NCBI GenBank assembly: GCA_965228445.1
Contig: OZ245813.1
Location: 4,464,001-4,528,000, forward strand
From: Thalassobaculum sp965228445
GTDB taxonomy: Bacteria; Pseudomonadota; Alphaproteobacteria; Thalassobaculales; Thalassobaculaceae
Direction: 5' to 3'
Length of the DNA: 64,000 bases
A program made the position numbers and the translations under genes. Shown here one piece after another: positions 9,725-17,877 of this stretch (the first letter of the stretch is position 1; each line of letters begins with the position of its first letter). Under the pieces are notes generated by a model, which saw only the letters and a program-made list of their open reading frames with translations, ran no database searches and was not told the DNA's origin.

Positions 9725-11059
9725 ATGACCGTTTTTGCCGATACCCTGTTCGCCGCGATGGCGGCCCATGGCGACGCCCCGGCGGTCGAACGGGCCGGCG
9801 CGGTGCTGAGCCATGCCGAACTGCTGCGACGGGCCGAGACCCGGGCGCTGGAGCTGAAGGGCGAGGGGGTGGGCGCCTTCCGGCCGCAGCCGGTCATGGT
9901 GGACAACAGCCCGGTCGACCTGGTGGAACTGCTGGCGGTGTACCGGGCCGACGGGGTGGCGGTGCCGATCCATCGGGCGACGCCGCGGGCCCGTGTGGAG
10001 GAACTGGTCGCCCGGCTGTCGCCCGACCCGATGCTGCACGGGGCGTCGACCATCGTCTTCACCTCCGGCACCACCGGCGCGCCCAAGGCGGCGGTGCTGT
10101 CGGCCCAGCGACAGGCGGCGAAGCTGGAGATGATCCGCCGCGAGACCGGCTGGCAGGACGGGCGGCGCACCCTGCTGGCGCTGCAACTCACCTTCAGCTT
10201 CGGGCAGTGGGTGACCTGGCTGACGATCCTGTCCGGCGGCACGCTGGTGTTTCCGGAGAAGCTGGCGGTCGATGCCGTCGCGGCGGTTCTGGCGAAGGCG
10301 GATGTTGACCGGCTGCCGGCTGTGCCGACGCTGTTGCGCGGGCTGCTGGACCGGCCGGAGACGGCGTCGCTGCCCGGCTGGACCGGCGCGGTGATGGCCG
10401 GCGGCGAGGTCCTGCCGGCGGGTCTGGGCGCGAAGATCCGTGGGGCCTGGCCCGGTGCGGCGATCGGCGACATCTATGGTCTGACCGAGACCGGAACCTG
10501 CGACTTCTTCGTCGATCCGCCGGACTACGATGCGGCGGCCGGAACGCTCGGCCGGCCGGGCGGCGATATCGCGATCCGGATCGCCGAGGACGGGGAACTG
10601 CGCATCCGCTCGCCCTACGGCATGGTCGGCTACCTGCACGACCCGCAGCGCACCGCCGATGCCTTCGACGAAGACGGCTATTTCCGGACCGGCGACCTGG
10701 CACAGGTCCGCGAGGACGGCCGGGTCACCCTGGTCGGCCGGGCCAAGGACTTGATCAACCGCGGCGGCATGAAGGTGGCGCCGCTGGAGGTGGAGGCGGT
10801 GCTGGCCTCCCACCCCGACGTGGCGGGTGCCCTGGTCGCCGGCGTGCCGGACCCGAGCTCGGGCGAGGCGGTGATCGCCGTCATCACCGCCGCGCCGGGC
10901 CGCACACCGGTGCCCGACCAGGTGCTCGCCTGGGCGGGGGAACGGCTGGAGCGCTACAAGCTGCCGTCGCGCCTGAAGGTGGTCGAGGCGCTGCCGACCG
11001 GCGCCACGGGCAAGGGCGACCGCGGGGCGGTCGGCCGGCTGTTCATCGCGCGGGTGTGA
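9725..11059 (+). CDS. AMP-dependent acyl-CoA synthetase/ligase, short form
   Basis: A 444-residue adenylate-forming enzyme. P-loop-like VFTSGTTGAPKAAV at about 111-124, DIYGLTETG (A5), YFRTGDLAQ (A7) and LVGRAKDLINRGGMKVAPLEVE (A8, quoted in part), ending with PTGATGKGDR, which carries the C-terminal catalytic Lys. It activates a carboxylic acid as acyl-AMP and then acyl-CoA. The N-terminal part before the P-loop is about 60-80 residues shorter than in typical 500-550-residue relatives, as in compact members of the class. It is divergent from the enoyl-CoA hydratase gene and converges with the DMT exporter, ending 6 bp from it. Confidence 0.88.
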   Translation: MTVFADTLFAAMAAHGDAPAVERAGAVLSHAELLRRAETRALELKGEGVGAFRPQPVMVDNSPVDLVELLAVYRADGVAVPIHRATPRARVEELVARLSPDPMLHGASTIVFTSGTTGAPKAAVLSAQRQAAKLEMIRRETGWQDGRRTLLALQLTFSFGQWVTWLTILSGGTLVFPEKLAVDAVAAVLAKADVDRLPAVPTLLRGLLDRPETASLPGWTGAVMAGGEVLPAGLGAKIRGAWPGAAIGDIYGLTETGTCDFFVDPPDYDAAAGTLGRPGGDIAIRIAEDGELRIRSPYGMVGYLHDPQRTADAFDEDGYFRTGDLAQVREDGRVTLVGRAKDLINRGGMKVAPLEVEAVLASHPDVAGALVAGVPDPSSGEAVIAVITAAPGRTPVPDQVLAWAGERLERYKLPSRLKVVEALPTGATGKGDRGAVGRLFIARV

Positions 11060-11065
11060 GACCGG

Positions 11066-12049
11066 TCAGGGAGCCACTTCCGGCGGACGCGGCGGCACCG
11101 GGGTGTTCTTCATGGCGTTGCGGCGCACCGTGTAGAGCGTCGAGGCGATGATGAAGACCGCGCCGATCACCGTGTAGATCGTCGGCACCTCGCTGAACAT
11201 CATGAAGCCGAGCCCGGCCGAGGCCAGCAGGCGGATATACTCCACCGGCGCGATCGCCGCCGCCTCGCCGTTGGAATAGGCCTTGATGTTGACGAACTGG
11301 GCCAGCGACATCACCCCGCCGATCACCGCCGTCAGCGCCAGATCCTCCCAGGTCGGCCAGACCCAGAAGTACCAGGCGGGCCCGGCCAGGATGACGGTCA
11401 GGCAGACCGACTGATAGGCGATGATCGTCGCCGGCCGCTCGGTGCGGGCCAGCATCCGCAGGCAGATCATGATCATCGCCACGAAGAAGGCCGAGAGTAG
11501 GGCCAGCAGCGCGTATTCGTTCAGCCCCTCCGGCGAGGGTCGGGCGACGATGACGACGCCGATGAACCCGACCGCCGTCGCCGTCCAGCGCCGCCAGCCG
11601 ACCAGCTCGTGCAGCACGACGACCGCGAGCAGGGTGGTGAACAGGGTGCGCGAGAAGCTGATCGCCGTGGCCTCGGCCAGGGGCAGATGCACCAGGGCGG
11701 TGAAGCCGGTGGTCATCGCGATCGAGGACAGCCCGACCCGCAGCATGTGCAGGCCCAGCCGGTCGGTCCTGAAGACCGCCGGGAAGCCCTTGATGATCGC
11801 CGGGGAGACCACGACGATCACGAAGGCCTGGCGCAGGAACAGGATCTCCACCACCGGCAGGCGCTGGCCGACGAACTTGATCAGCGCCCCCATGACGGCG
11901 AAGACCAGCCCGGCGGCGAACAGCCAGATCGAGCCGCGGACATTGCCGGACAGGCCGTCCCACCAGGAACGAAAACGGACAAGCGGGGCGGGTAGCGCCG
12001 GCGATGTACCGCTGGCGGCACTTTGAGGACTGTCGGAGGGAGGCGGCAT
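11066..12049 (-). CDS. DMT (EamA) family transporter
   Basis: A 327-residue protein with about ten hydrophobic helices and the internal duplication of EamA carriers (for example SGNVRGSIWLFAAGLVFAVM, LSSIAMTTGFTALVHLPLAE and VEYIRLLASAGLGFMMFSE). Such drug/metabolite superfamily carriers export small molecules across the inner membrane. An upstream start at 12133 is possible, but it would overlap the divergent SDR start; the ATG at 12049 (MPPPSDSP) leaves a 56-bp divergent promoter region. The first 30 residues are Ser/Pro rich and cytosolic. Substrate unknown. Confidence 0.85.
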   Translation of the reverse strand: MPPPSDSPQSAASGTSPALPAPLVRFRSWWDGLSGNVRGSIWLFAAGLVFAVMGALIKFVGQRLPVVEILFLRQAFVIVVVSPAIIKGFPAVFRTDRLGLHMLRVGLSSIAMTTGFTALVHLPLAEATAISFSRTLFTTLLAVVVLHELVGWRRWTATAVGFIGVVIVARPSPEGLNEYALLALLSAFFVAMIMICLRMLARTERPATIIAYQSVCLTVILAGPAWYFWVWPTWEDLALTAVIGGVMSLAQFVNIKAYSNGEAAAIAPVEYIRLLASAGLGFMMFSEVPTIYTVIGAVFIIASTLYTVRRNAMKNTPVPPRPPEVAP

Positions 12050-12105
12050 ATCGCTAAGCTTTGGGGATCGGAAAAACAGTATCAACGAAACGGGAGAGGG
12101 AGCCA

Positions 12106-12861
12106 ATGCGCAGTGTTGACGGAATGGTGGCATGGATCACCGGGGCGGGAACCGGGATCGGCGAGGCGACGGCGCGGCGGCTGGCCGGCGAGGGGATGAC
12201 GGTGGTGCTCAGCGGCCGGCGCGAGGAGCCGCTGCAGGTGCTGGCCGAGGCGATCCGCTCCGACGGCGGCAAGGCCCAGGTGATCGCCCTGGACATCACC
12301 GACCGGGCGGCCGTGCTGGACGCCGGCAAACGGATCGATGCCGATCACGGACGCCTCGACCTGCAGTTCAACAACGCGGGCACCAACGTCACCCCGCGCA
12401 CCTGGCGCGAGGCCCAGGCCGATCCGTCGCTGCTGGACGGCTGGGACGACGTGATCGATGCCAACATCAAGGGCGTCTACAACGGCGTGGCCGCCGCCCT
12501 GCCGATCATGCTGCGGCAGCAGGACGGGGTGATCGCGACGACCTCCTCCTGGGCCGGCCGGTTCTATTCAGAGGTGGCCGGGGTGGCCTATGGCGCCTCC
12601 AAGCACGCGGTCATGTCGATGAGCTTTCTCATTCAGCGCGAGCATGGCAACGAGGGCATCCGGGCGACGGCGATCTGTCCGGGCGAGGTGCGCACCCCGA
12701 TCCTCGACCGCCGGCCGAAGAAGCTGACCGAGCAGGAACTCAAGCAGGTGATCCAGCCGGAGGACGTGGCCGACGTGGTGGCCTTCCTGGCGGCGCTGAG
12801 CCCGGGTGCGTGCCTCAACGAGATCCTGATGAGCCCGACCTTCGACCGGCATAAGGTGTGA
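12106..12861 (+). CDS. SDR family oxidoreductase
   Basis: A 251-residue short-chain dehydrogenase: TGAGTGIG at 12-19, NNAGTN, Tyr162 and Lys166 in YGASK, then ICPGEV. The frame is also open from a TTG at 12061, but the ATG at 12106 has a purine-rich GGGAGAGGGAG site just upstream. It is divergent from the DMT exporter. Substrate specificity cannot be read; the ICPGEVRTPIL and C-terminal LNEILMSPT regions resemble uncharacterised SDR members. No nearby operon partner except the flavin monooxygenase that starts 289 bp downstream. Confidence 0.87.
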   Translation: MRSVDGMVAWITGAGTGIGEATARRLAGEGMTVVLSGRREEPLQVLAEAIRSDGGKAQVIALDITDRAAVLDAGKRIDADHGRLDLQFNNAGTNVTPRTWREAQADPSLLDGWDDVIDANIKGVYNGVAAALPIMLRQQDGVIATTSSWAGRFYSEVAGVAYGASKHAVMSMSFLIQREHGNEGIRATAICPGEVRTPILDRRPKKLTEQELKQVIQPEDVADVVAFLAALSPGACLNEILMSPTFDRHKV

Positions 12862-13150
12862 CGGCGGCGCAGCCGTCGTCGCATCCCGGCGCAGGCCGGG
12901 ACCTCTCTCCAATATCCCCTCCACTCACTCCCCGGCCTTGTGCCGGGGCAAGGCCAGGTGCCGTTCCGGAACTACCGGACAGCACGCCAAGCCCAAGCCT
13001 CGCCCCGGAATAAATCCGGGGAGTGCGCGAGAGAAGGGAAACACAGAGCGCATTCCCCAGCTTCCGCCTTCCCCAGGGCGGGTGGTACCGTCGGGTTTTC
13101 CGTCCAACCGGCCCGCGCAAGAGGTCACACCGCTCAGGGGGTAACTACCG
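12862..13150. repeat. 289-bp intergenic region with four GC-rich hairpins
   Basis: No coding sequence is visible. Perfect hairpins: GACGGC / GCCGTC (12860-12865 with 12872-12877), CCCGGC / GCCGGG (12885-12890 with 12895-12900), CCCCGGC / GCCGGGG (12930-12936 with 12942-12948) and CCCCGGA / TCCGGGG (13003-13009 with 13015-13021). The second and fourth resemble the GTCATCCCGG-type repeats elsewhere in the window. The first may serve as an SDR terminator, although no clear T-run follows. Confidence 0.6.
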
Positions 13151-14266
13151 ATGGTCAATCTCGGCCTGTTCATGATGCCGCTGCATCCGCCGGCGCGCGA
13201 CCTGACCACCGTGATCGAGGAGAACCGGGAGCTCGTGCTGCTCGGCGATCGGCTCGGCTTCTCCGAGGCCTGGATGGGCGAGCACTACACCTCCACCGGC
13301 GAGCCCATTCCCTCGCCGTTGATCTTCAACGCCTCGCTCATCGCCGAGACCAAACAGATCAAGTTCGGCACCGGCGTCGTCTCCCTGCCGCAGCAGCATC
13401 CGGTGGTCGTCGCCGGCCATGCCGCCCTGTTCGACCATCTGTCGAAGGGCCGCTTCCTGTTCGGCATCGGTTCCGGCGGGCTGTCCAGCGACTGGGAGGT
13501 GTTCGGTAATCTCGACGGCCGCAAGCGCGCCATGGCGATGATCGAGTCGATCGACCTGATCATGAAGATCTGGAGCGAGGACCCGCCCTTCACCCATGAG
13601 GGCGAGCACGTCCAGTCCTCGCTGACCGACCGGATCCTGCCGGAGATGGGGATCGGCCGGTTCATTCGGCCCTATCAGCAGCCGCACCCGCCGATCGCGG
13701 TGTCGGTGCGCGGCGCCAATTCGATGACCGCCAATTTCGCCGGCCAGCGCGGCTGGTGCCTGCTGTCGGGCAATTTCGTGCCGGCCGCCGACATCGCCAC
13801 CCACTGGCCGTCCTATGCCGCCGGGGCCGAGCAGGCCGGGCGGCGGCCGGATCCGTCGGTCTGGCGGGTCGGCCGCAGCGTGCTGATCACCGAGACCGAC
13901 GCCCAGGCGCAGGAGATCCTGGACGATCCCGAGGGCACCTTCACCTGGTACTACACCTATCTCAATGCCCAGGGGAAACTCGCCGGCGGCGACTTCAACA
14001 CCGATATCGACTGGGACGCGGCGAAGGCCGAGGCCATGGTCAAGGCAAAGGAGTTGGTCATCGCCGGCACCGCCGACACCGTGCTCGACCGGCTGATCGC
14101 CTTCCGCGACGAGGTCGGCGATTTCGGCACCCTCATGCTGACCGGCCACGACATGGAGGGCGCGCTGCCGTTGTGGCGCCGGTCCTTCACAACCCTGGCC
14201 GAGACCGTCTGGCCGAAGCTTTCCGCCTACATGGCCGACAAACGCATGTCGGCCGCCGCCGACTAA
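13151..14266 (+). CDS. LLM class flavin-dependent oxidoreductase (luciferase-like monooxygenase)
   Basis: A 371-residue bacterial-luciferase-fold protein: LGLFMMPLHPP at the N-terminus, EAWMGEHYTS, KFGTGVVSLPQQHP and LFGIGSGGLSSDWEVFG. Two-component members use FMNH2 supplied by a reductase to oxygenate organic substrates; F420-dependent members also exist. It is the first gene of a tight forward operon with the aminotransferase (20-bp gap), an MFS carrier and an alpha/beta hydrolase. A flavin reductase gene is not visible in the operon. Substrate unknown; the operon suggests catabolism of an amine- or ester-containing compound (inference). Confidence 0.87.
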   Translation: MVNLGLFMMPLHPPARDLTTVIEENRELVLLGDRLGFSEAWMGEHYTSTGEPIPSPLIFNASLIAETKQIKFGTGVVSLPQQHPVVVAGHAALFDHLSKGRFLFGIGSGGLSSDWEVFGNLDGRKRAMAMIESIDLIMKIWSEDPPFTHEGEHVQSSLTDRILPEMGIGRFIRPYQQPHPPIAVSVRGANSMTANFAGQRGWCLLSGNFVPAADIATHWPSYAAGAEQAGRRPDPSVWRVGRSVLITETDAQAQEILDDPEGTFTWYYTYLNAQGKLAGGDFNTDIDWDAAKAEAMVKAKELVIAGTADTVLDRLIAFRDEVGDFGTLMLTGHDMEGALPLWRRSFTTLAETVWPKLSAYMADKRMSAAAD

Positions 14267-14286
14267 CTCAACGAACAGGACCTCCC

Positions 14287-15675
14287 ATGCCCGACAGCGC
14301 CGCCGAAGACCGCCTCACCAATTCGCCGATCGAGGCCGCCTATCGCGAGAAGACGCCGGGATCGGCGGAACTGGCGGCCGAGGCGCGGGAGCTGTTTCCC
14401 AGCGGCATCACCCACGACGCCCGCTACCTGAAGCCGTATGGGCTCTATGTCGACAAGGCGGCCGGCCCGATCAAATGGGACGTCGACGGCAACGACTACG
14501 TGGACTTCTTCGGCGGTCACGGCGCGCTGCTGCTCGGCCATGCCGATCCGAAGGTGATGGCGGCGACCCAGGAGGCGGTGGCGGAAAGCACCCAGTTCGC
14601 CGCCGGCCAGCGCCGGGAGATCGCCTGGGCCAAGGCGGTGAAGCGCCTGTACCCGTCGGTGGAACGGGTGCGCTTCACCTCGTCCGGGACCGAGGCGACG
14701 CTGATGGGCCTGCGGCTCGCCCGCGACTTCACCGGCAAGAACAAGGTGATCCGCTTCCGCACCCATTTCCATGGCTGGCACGACCACATGACCCACGGGG
14801 TCGCCTCGCATTTCGATGGCCGGTCGACGCCGGGCGTGCTGGGCGGGGTGACCGACGCGGTGGTGTTGGTCGACCCGAACGCGCCGGACGAGCTCCGGCG
14901 GGTGCTGGCCGAGGACAAGGACATCGCCGCCGCGATCATCGAGCCGATCGGCGGCAGCACCGGCTACACGCCGCTGGCGCCCGGCTTCCTGGCGACGGTG
15001 CGCGAGGAGACGGCGAAGCACGGCGTGCTGATGATCATGGACGAGGTGGTCACCGGCTTCCGCCTGGCGCCGGGCGGGGCGACCGAGGCCTTCGGCATCA
15101 CCCCGGACCTGACCTCCTGGGCCAAGATCCTGGCCGGCGGCATGCCGGGTGGCGCCATCGGCGGCCGGCGGGACATTCTGGATGCGCTCGACTTTGACGC
15201 GGCCGCGGCGAAGGGCCGGGACAAGATCGGCCATCCCGGGACCTTCAACGCCAACCCGGTCTCCGCCGCCGCCGGCACCGCCGCGCTGACCATCATCGCC
15301 GAGACCGACGCCTGCGCCCGGGCGAACGCGACGGGGGAGGCCCTGCGCGCGGCGCTGAATACGGTCATCGCCGACAAGGGCGTTCCCTGGGCGGTCTATG
15401 GCGAGTTTTCCATTTTCCACCTGTTCCTGCAGGACGGCGTCGCGGTCCCCGATCCCTTCGCCTTCGATCCGCTGTCGATGCCGTCGGTGGCGATGAAGGA
15501 CCGGCCGAAGGAGCTGATCCGGCTGCTGCGTCTCGCCATGCTGGTCAACGGTGTCGATCTGAACCCGGCCTGCGGCGGCCTGGTCTCGGCCACCCACGGC
15601 TCGGCCGAAGTCGAGCGTGCGGCCACGGCGCTCGCCGCCTCCATCGACATGCTGCGCCGCGCCGGCCAGATCTGA
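14287..15675 (+). CDS. Class III aminotransferase, glutamate-1-semialdehyde aminomutase-like
   Basis: A 462-residue PLP fold-type I enzyme. FTSSGTEATLMGLRLAR binds the PLP phosphate, IMDEVVTGFR carries the Asp contacting the pyridine nitrogen, and SWAKILAGG carries Schiff-base Lys280. It resembles HemL, but the catabolic operon (flavin monooxygenase upstream, MFS carrier 10 bp downstream) argues against tetrapyrrole synthesis. The frame is open from 13756 inside the previous gene; the ATG at 14287, 20 bp after the upstream stop, is chosen by spacing and by the family N-terminus. A secondary-metabolite or amino-acid transaminase role is inferred. Confidence 0.86.
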   Translation: MPDSAAEDRLTNSPIEAAYREKTPGSAELAAEARELFPSGITHDARYLKPYGLYVDKAAGPIKWDVDGNDYVDFFGGHGALLLGHADPKVMAATQEAVAESTQFAAGQRREIAWAKAVKRLYPSVERVRFTSSGTEATLMGLRLARDFTGKNKVIRFRTHFHGWHDHMTHGVASHFDGRSTPGVLGGVTDAVVLVDPNAPDELRRVLAEDKDIAAAIIEPIGGSTGYTPLAPGFLATVREETAKHGVLMIMDEVVTGFRLAPGGATEAFGITPDLTSWAKILAGGMPGGAIGGRRDILDALDFDAAAAKGRDKIGHPGTFNANPVSAAAGTAALTIIAETDACARANATGEALRAALNTVIADKGVPWAVYGEFSIFHLFLQDGVAVPDPFAFDPLSMPSVAMKDRPKELIRLLRLAMLVNGVDLNPACGGLVSATHGSAEVERAATALAASIDMLRRAGQI

Positions 15676-15685
15676 TGGACCCTAG

Positions 15686-16924
15686 ATGACCGTCTCCGCC
15701 GGGAGCGGCGACGCGGAAAACCGGGCCGCCGGACCGCTTTCTCTCGTCGCCGACCCCACCTTCCGCAAGCTCTGGACCATCGGCGTGCTGATGGGCGCGA
15801 TGCGCTGGCTGGAAATGCTGGCGGTCGGCGTGTGGGCCTATGCCGAGACCGGGTCGGCGGTGATCACCGCGGCCATGACCATGCTGCGCATGGCGCCGAT
15901 GGCGCTGTTCGGCTCGGTGACCGGGGTGATCGCTGACCGGGTCGACCGCAAGCTGCTGCTGGTGGCCTCGCTGTCGCTGATGGCGGGGACGGCGGGTCTG
16001 CTGGCCCTGTCGGCCTGGGCCGGAACGCTTACCTTGTGGCAGGTCGGGCTGGGCGCCTTTCTGTCGGGGCTCGGCTGGTCGACCGACTTCCCGGTGCGCC
16101 GCACGATCCTGGGCGAGGCGGTCGGGCCGGCCCGCCTGGGACCGGCCATGGCGATGGACAGCGCGTCGAACAACGCCACCCGCATGATCGGCCCGATCGC
16201 CGGCGGCGGCCTCTACGCCACCATCGGCATGCAGGGAATCTTCGTCGTTTCCGGCACCTTCTTCCTGATCTCGGTGCTGCTGGCGGTGCTGGTGGTCTAT
16301 CGCCCGGCGCCGCGCGAGCCGCGGCCCTTCGCGTTGTTCGCCGAGATCCGCGACGGCTTCGCCTATCTGCGGCAGTCGCGGGCGCTGGTCGGGCATCTGG
16401 GCGTCACGGTGATCGTCAACCTGTTCGCCTTCCCCTATGCCGCGATGATCCCGGTGGTCGGCAAGGAGACCTTCGGCGCCGACGCGGTCTGGACCGGCCT
16501 GCTGCTGTCGGTGGAGGGCGCGGGCGCCTTCGCCGGGGCCATGACCGTCGCCTTCCTCGCCGCTCCGGAGCGGTTCCGGCGGATCTACCTGCTCGGCTCC
16601 TGCCTGTTCATCTTCTGCGTGTTCCTGTTCTCCCTGCAGACCGACTATGCCATGGCCCTGCCGGTGCTCGTGGTCGGCGGTCTGGGGATTGCCGGATTCG
16701 CCTCCATGCAGAGCGCCATCATGTTCTCCGAAGCGCCGCCGGAGATCCGCTCGCGGCTGATGGGCATCCTGTCGGTCTGCATCGGCTCCGGCCCGCTCGG
16801 CGTGCTGCATGTCGGCTGGCTGGCCGACTGGCTCGGCGGGTCGATGGCGCTGACGGTGATCTCGCTGGAAGGACTGGCGGCGATGGCGCTGCTGGTCTTC
16901 CTGGTACCCGAGTTGAGACGTTGA
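15686..16924 (+). CDS. MFS transporter
   Basis: A 412-residue major facilitator protein of the DHA/enterobactin-exporter-like type, with about 12 hydrophobic segments and the loop 2-3 motif GVIADRVDRKLLL. The N-terminal 25 residues are cytosolic. It starts 10 bp after the aminotransferase stop and so is cotranscribed with the flavin monooxygenase and aminotransferase. Uptake or export of the pathway compound is plausible. Substrate unknown. Confidence 0.88.
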   Translation: MTVSAGSGDAENRAAGPLSLVADPTFRKLWTIGVLMGAMRWLEMLAVGVWAYAETGSAVITAAMTMLRMAPMALFGSVTGVIADRVDRKLLLVASLSLMAGTAGLLALSAWAGTLTLWQVGLGAFLSGLGWSTDFPVRRTILGEAVGPARLGPAMAMDSASNNATRMIGPIAGGGLYATIGMQGIFVVSGTFFLISVLLAVLVVYRPAPREPRPFALFAEIRDGFAYLRQSRALVGHLGVTVIVNLFAFPYAAMIPVVGKETFGADAVWTGLLLSVEGAGAFAGAMTVAFLAAPERFRRIYLLGSCLFIFCVFLFSLQTDYAMALPVLVVGGLGIAGFASMQSAIMFSEAPPEIRSRLMGILSVCIGSGPLGVLHVGWLADWLGGSMALTVISLEGLAAMALLVFLVPELRR

Positions 16925-16955
16925 CTTCCATTCCCACCCCCGCTTCGATCAGTCC

Positions 16956-17810
16956 ATGACCAGCTCTCCCGCGGCCGATCCCGCCGCCGAACTCGCCCGT
17001 ATCGAAGCCCTTTCCCAGAAGATCCGCACCCCGTGCGGTGACGGCACCATGGTGTGGCGCGCCTGGGGGCAGGGCGATCCGCTGATCCTGCTGCATGGCG
17101 GCTTCGGGTCGTGGAACCACTGGGTCCGCAACATCGAGTTCCTGGCCCGGCATTATCGGGTGATCGCCGCCGACATGCCGGGGCAGGGCGACAGCGACGA
17201 TCCGGCCCAGCCCTACGACGCCGACAGCCTCGCCGCGATCGTCGCCGAGGGCGTGCGGCAGGTGGTGCCGGGCGACGCGCCGCTGCGCATGATGTGCTTC
17301 TCCTTCGGCTCGATCATCGGCGGACTGGTCGCCGCCGGTCTGGGCGCGCGGGTGCTGAGCTATACCGGGGTCGGCGCCGCCGGGCTCGGCGAACGCAGCC
17401 GGGTCACCCAGCAGATGATCCGGATCACGCCGGACATGGCCGAGGAGGAGCAGGCCCGCCTGCGCCGGCACAATCTCGGCATCCTGATGTTCGCCGACGA
17501 GACCAACATCGATCCCCTGGCCGACCACATCCAGGAGATCAACATGGCGCGCAACCGCATCCGCTCGCGCCCGATCTCCCTGAGCGACCGGCTGGCCCGG
17601 ACCTTCCCGCTGATCCAGGGGCGGATCAACCTGATCTGGGGCAGCGAGGACGTGACCGCGGTCGGCTTCTTCGAGCCGCGCCACGCCGCCCTGAAGGCGA
17701 TCCAGCCGGACGCCGGGATCGAAATGCGCGACGGGGTCGGCCACTGGGTGCAGTACGAGGATGCCGACTGGTTCAATCCGGTGGCGCTGGACATGCTGCG
17801 CCGTAGCTGA
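16956..17810 (+). CDS. Alpha/beta hydrolase
   Basis: A 284-residue alpha/beta-hydrolase. The oxyanion motif LLHGGFGSWNHW precedes the nucleophile elbow CFSFGS, with Ser116; the first Gly of the usual G-x-S-x-G is replaced by Cys. GSEDVTAVG probably carries the acid, and GVGHWVQYE carries the catalytic His near the C-terminus. It is the last gene of the forward operon that starts at 13151 and is followed by a strong bidirectional terminator. Probably an esterase, lactonase or C-C hydrolase in the same pathway; substrate unknown. Confidence 0.86.
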   Translation: MTSSPAADPAAELARIEALSQKIRTPCGDGTMVWRAWGQGDPLILLHGGFGSWNHWVRNIEFLARHYRVIAADMPGQGDSDDPAQPYDADSLAAIVAEGVRQVVPGDAPLRMMCFSFGSIIGGLVAAGLGARVLSYTGVGAAGLGERSRVTQQMIRITPDMAEEEQARLRRHNLGILMFADETNIDPLADHIQEINMARNRIRSRPISLSDRLARTFPLIQGRINLIWGSEDVTAVGFFEPRHAALKAIQPDAGIEMRDGVGHWVQYEDADWFNPVALDMLRRS

Positions 17811-17830
17811 CCGTCCTGAACGAACAACAA

Positions 17831-17860
17831 AGGGGCGGCCCGAGCGCCGCCCCTGTCTTT
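17831..17860. terminator. Bidirectional rho-independent terminator
   Basis: AGGGGCGGC (17831-17839), a 6-nt loop and GCCGCCCCT (17846-17854) form a perfect 9-bp stem. Forward it is followed by GTCTTT. On the reverse strand the stem is followed by TTGTTGTTCG. It sits between convergent genes (hydrolase ends 17810, phoX ends 17878) and can end both transcripts. Confidence 0.85.
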
Positions 17861-17877
17861 CGTAGGCACTTTGCGGA

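Noticed and set aside
14287..15675. hemL (tetrapyrrole synthesis)
   Set aside because: The fold is shared, but the operon context is catabolic; the name is not justified.
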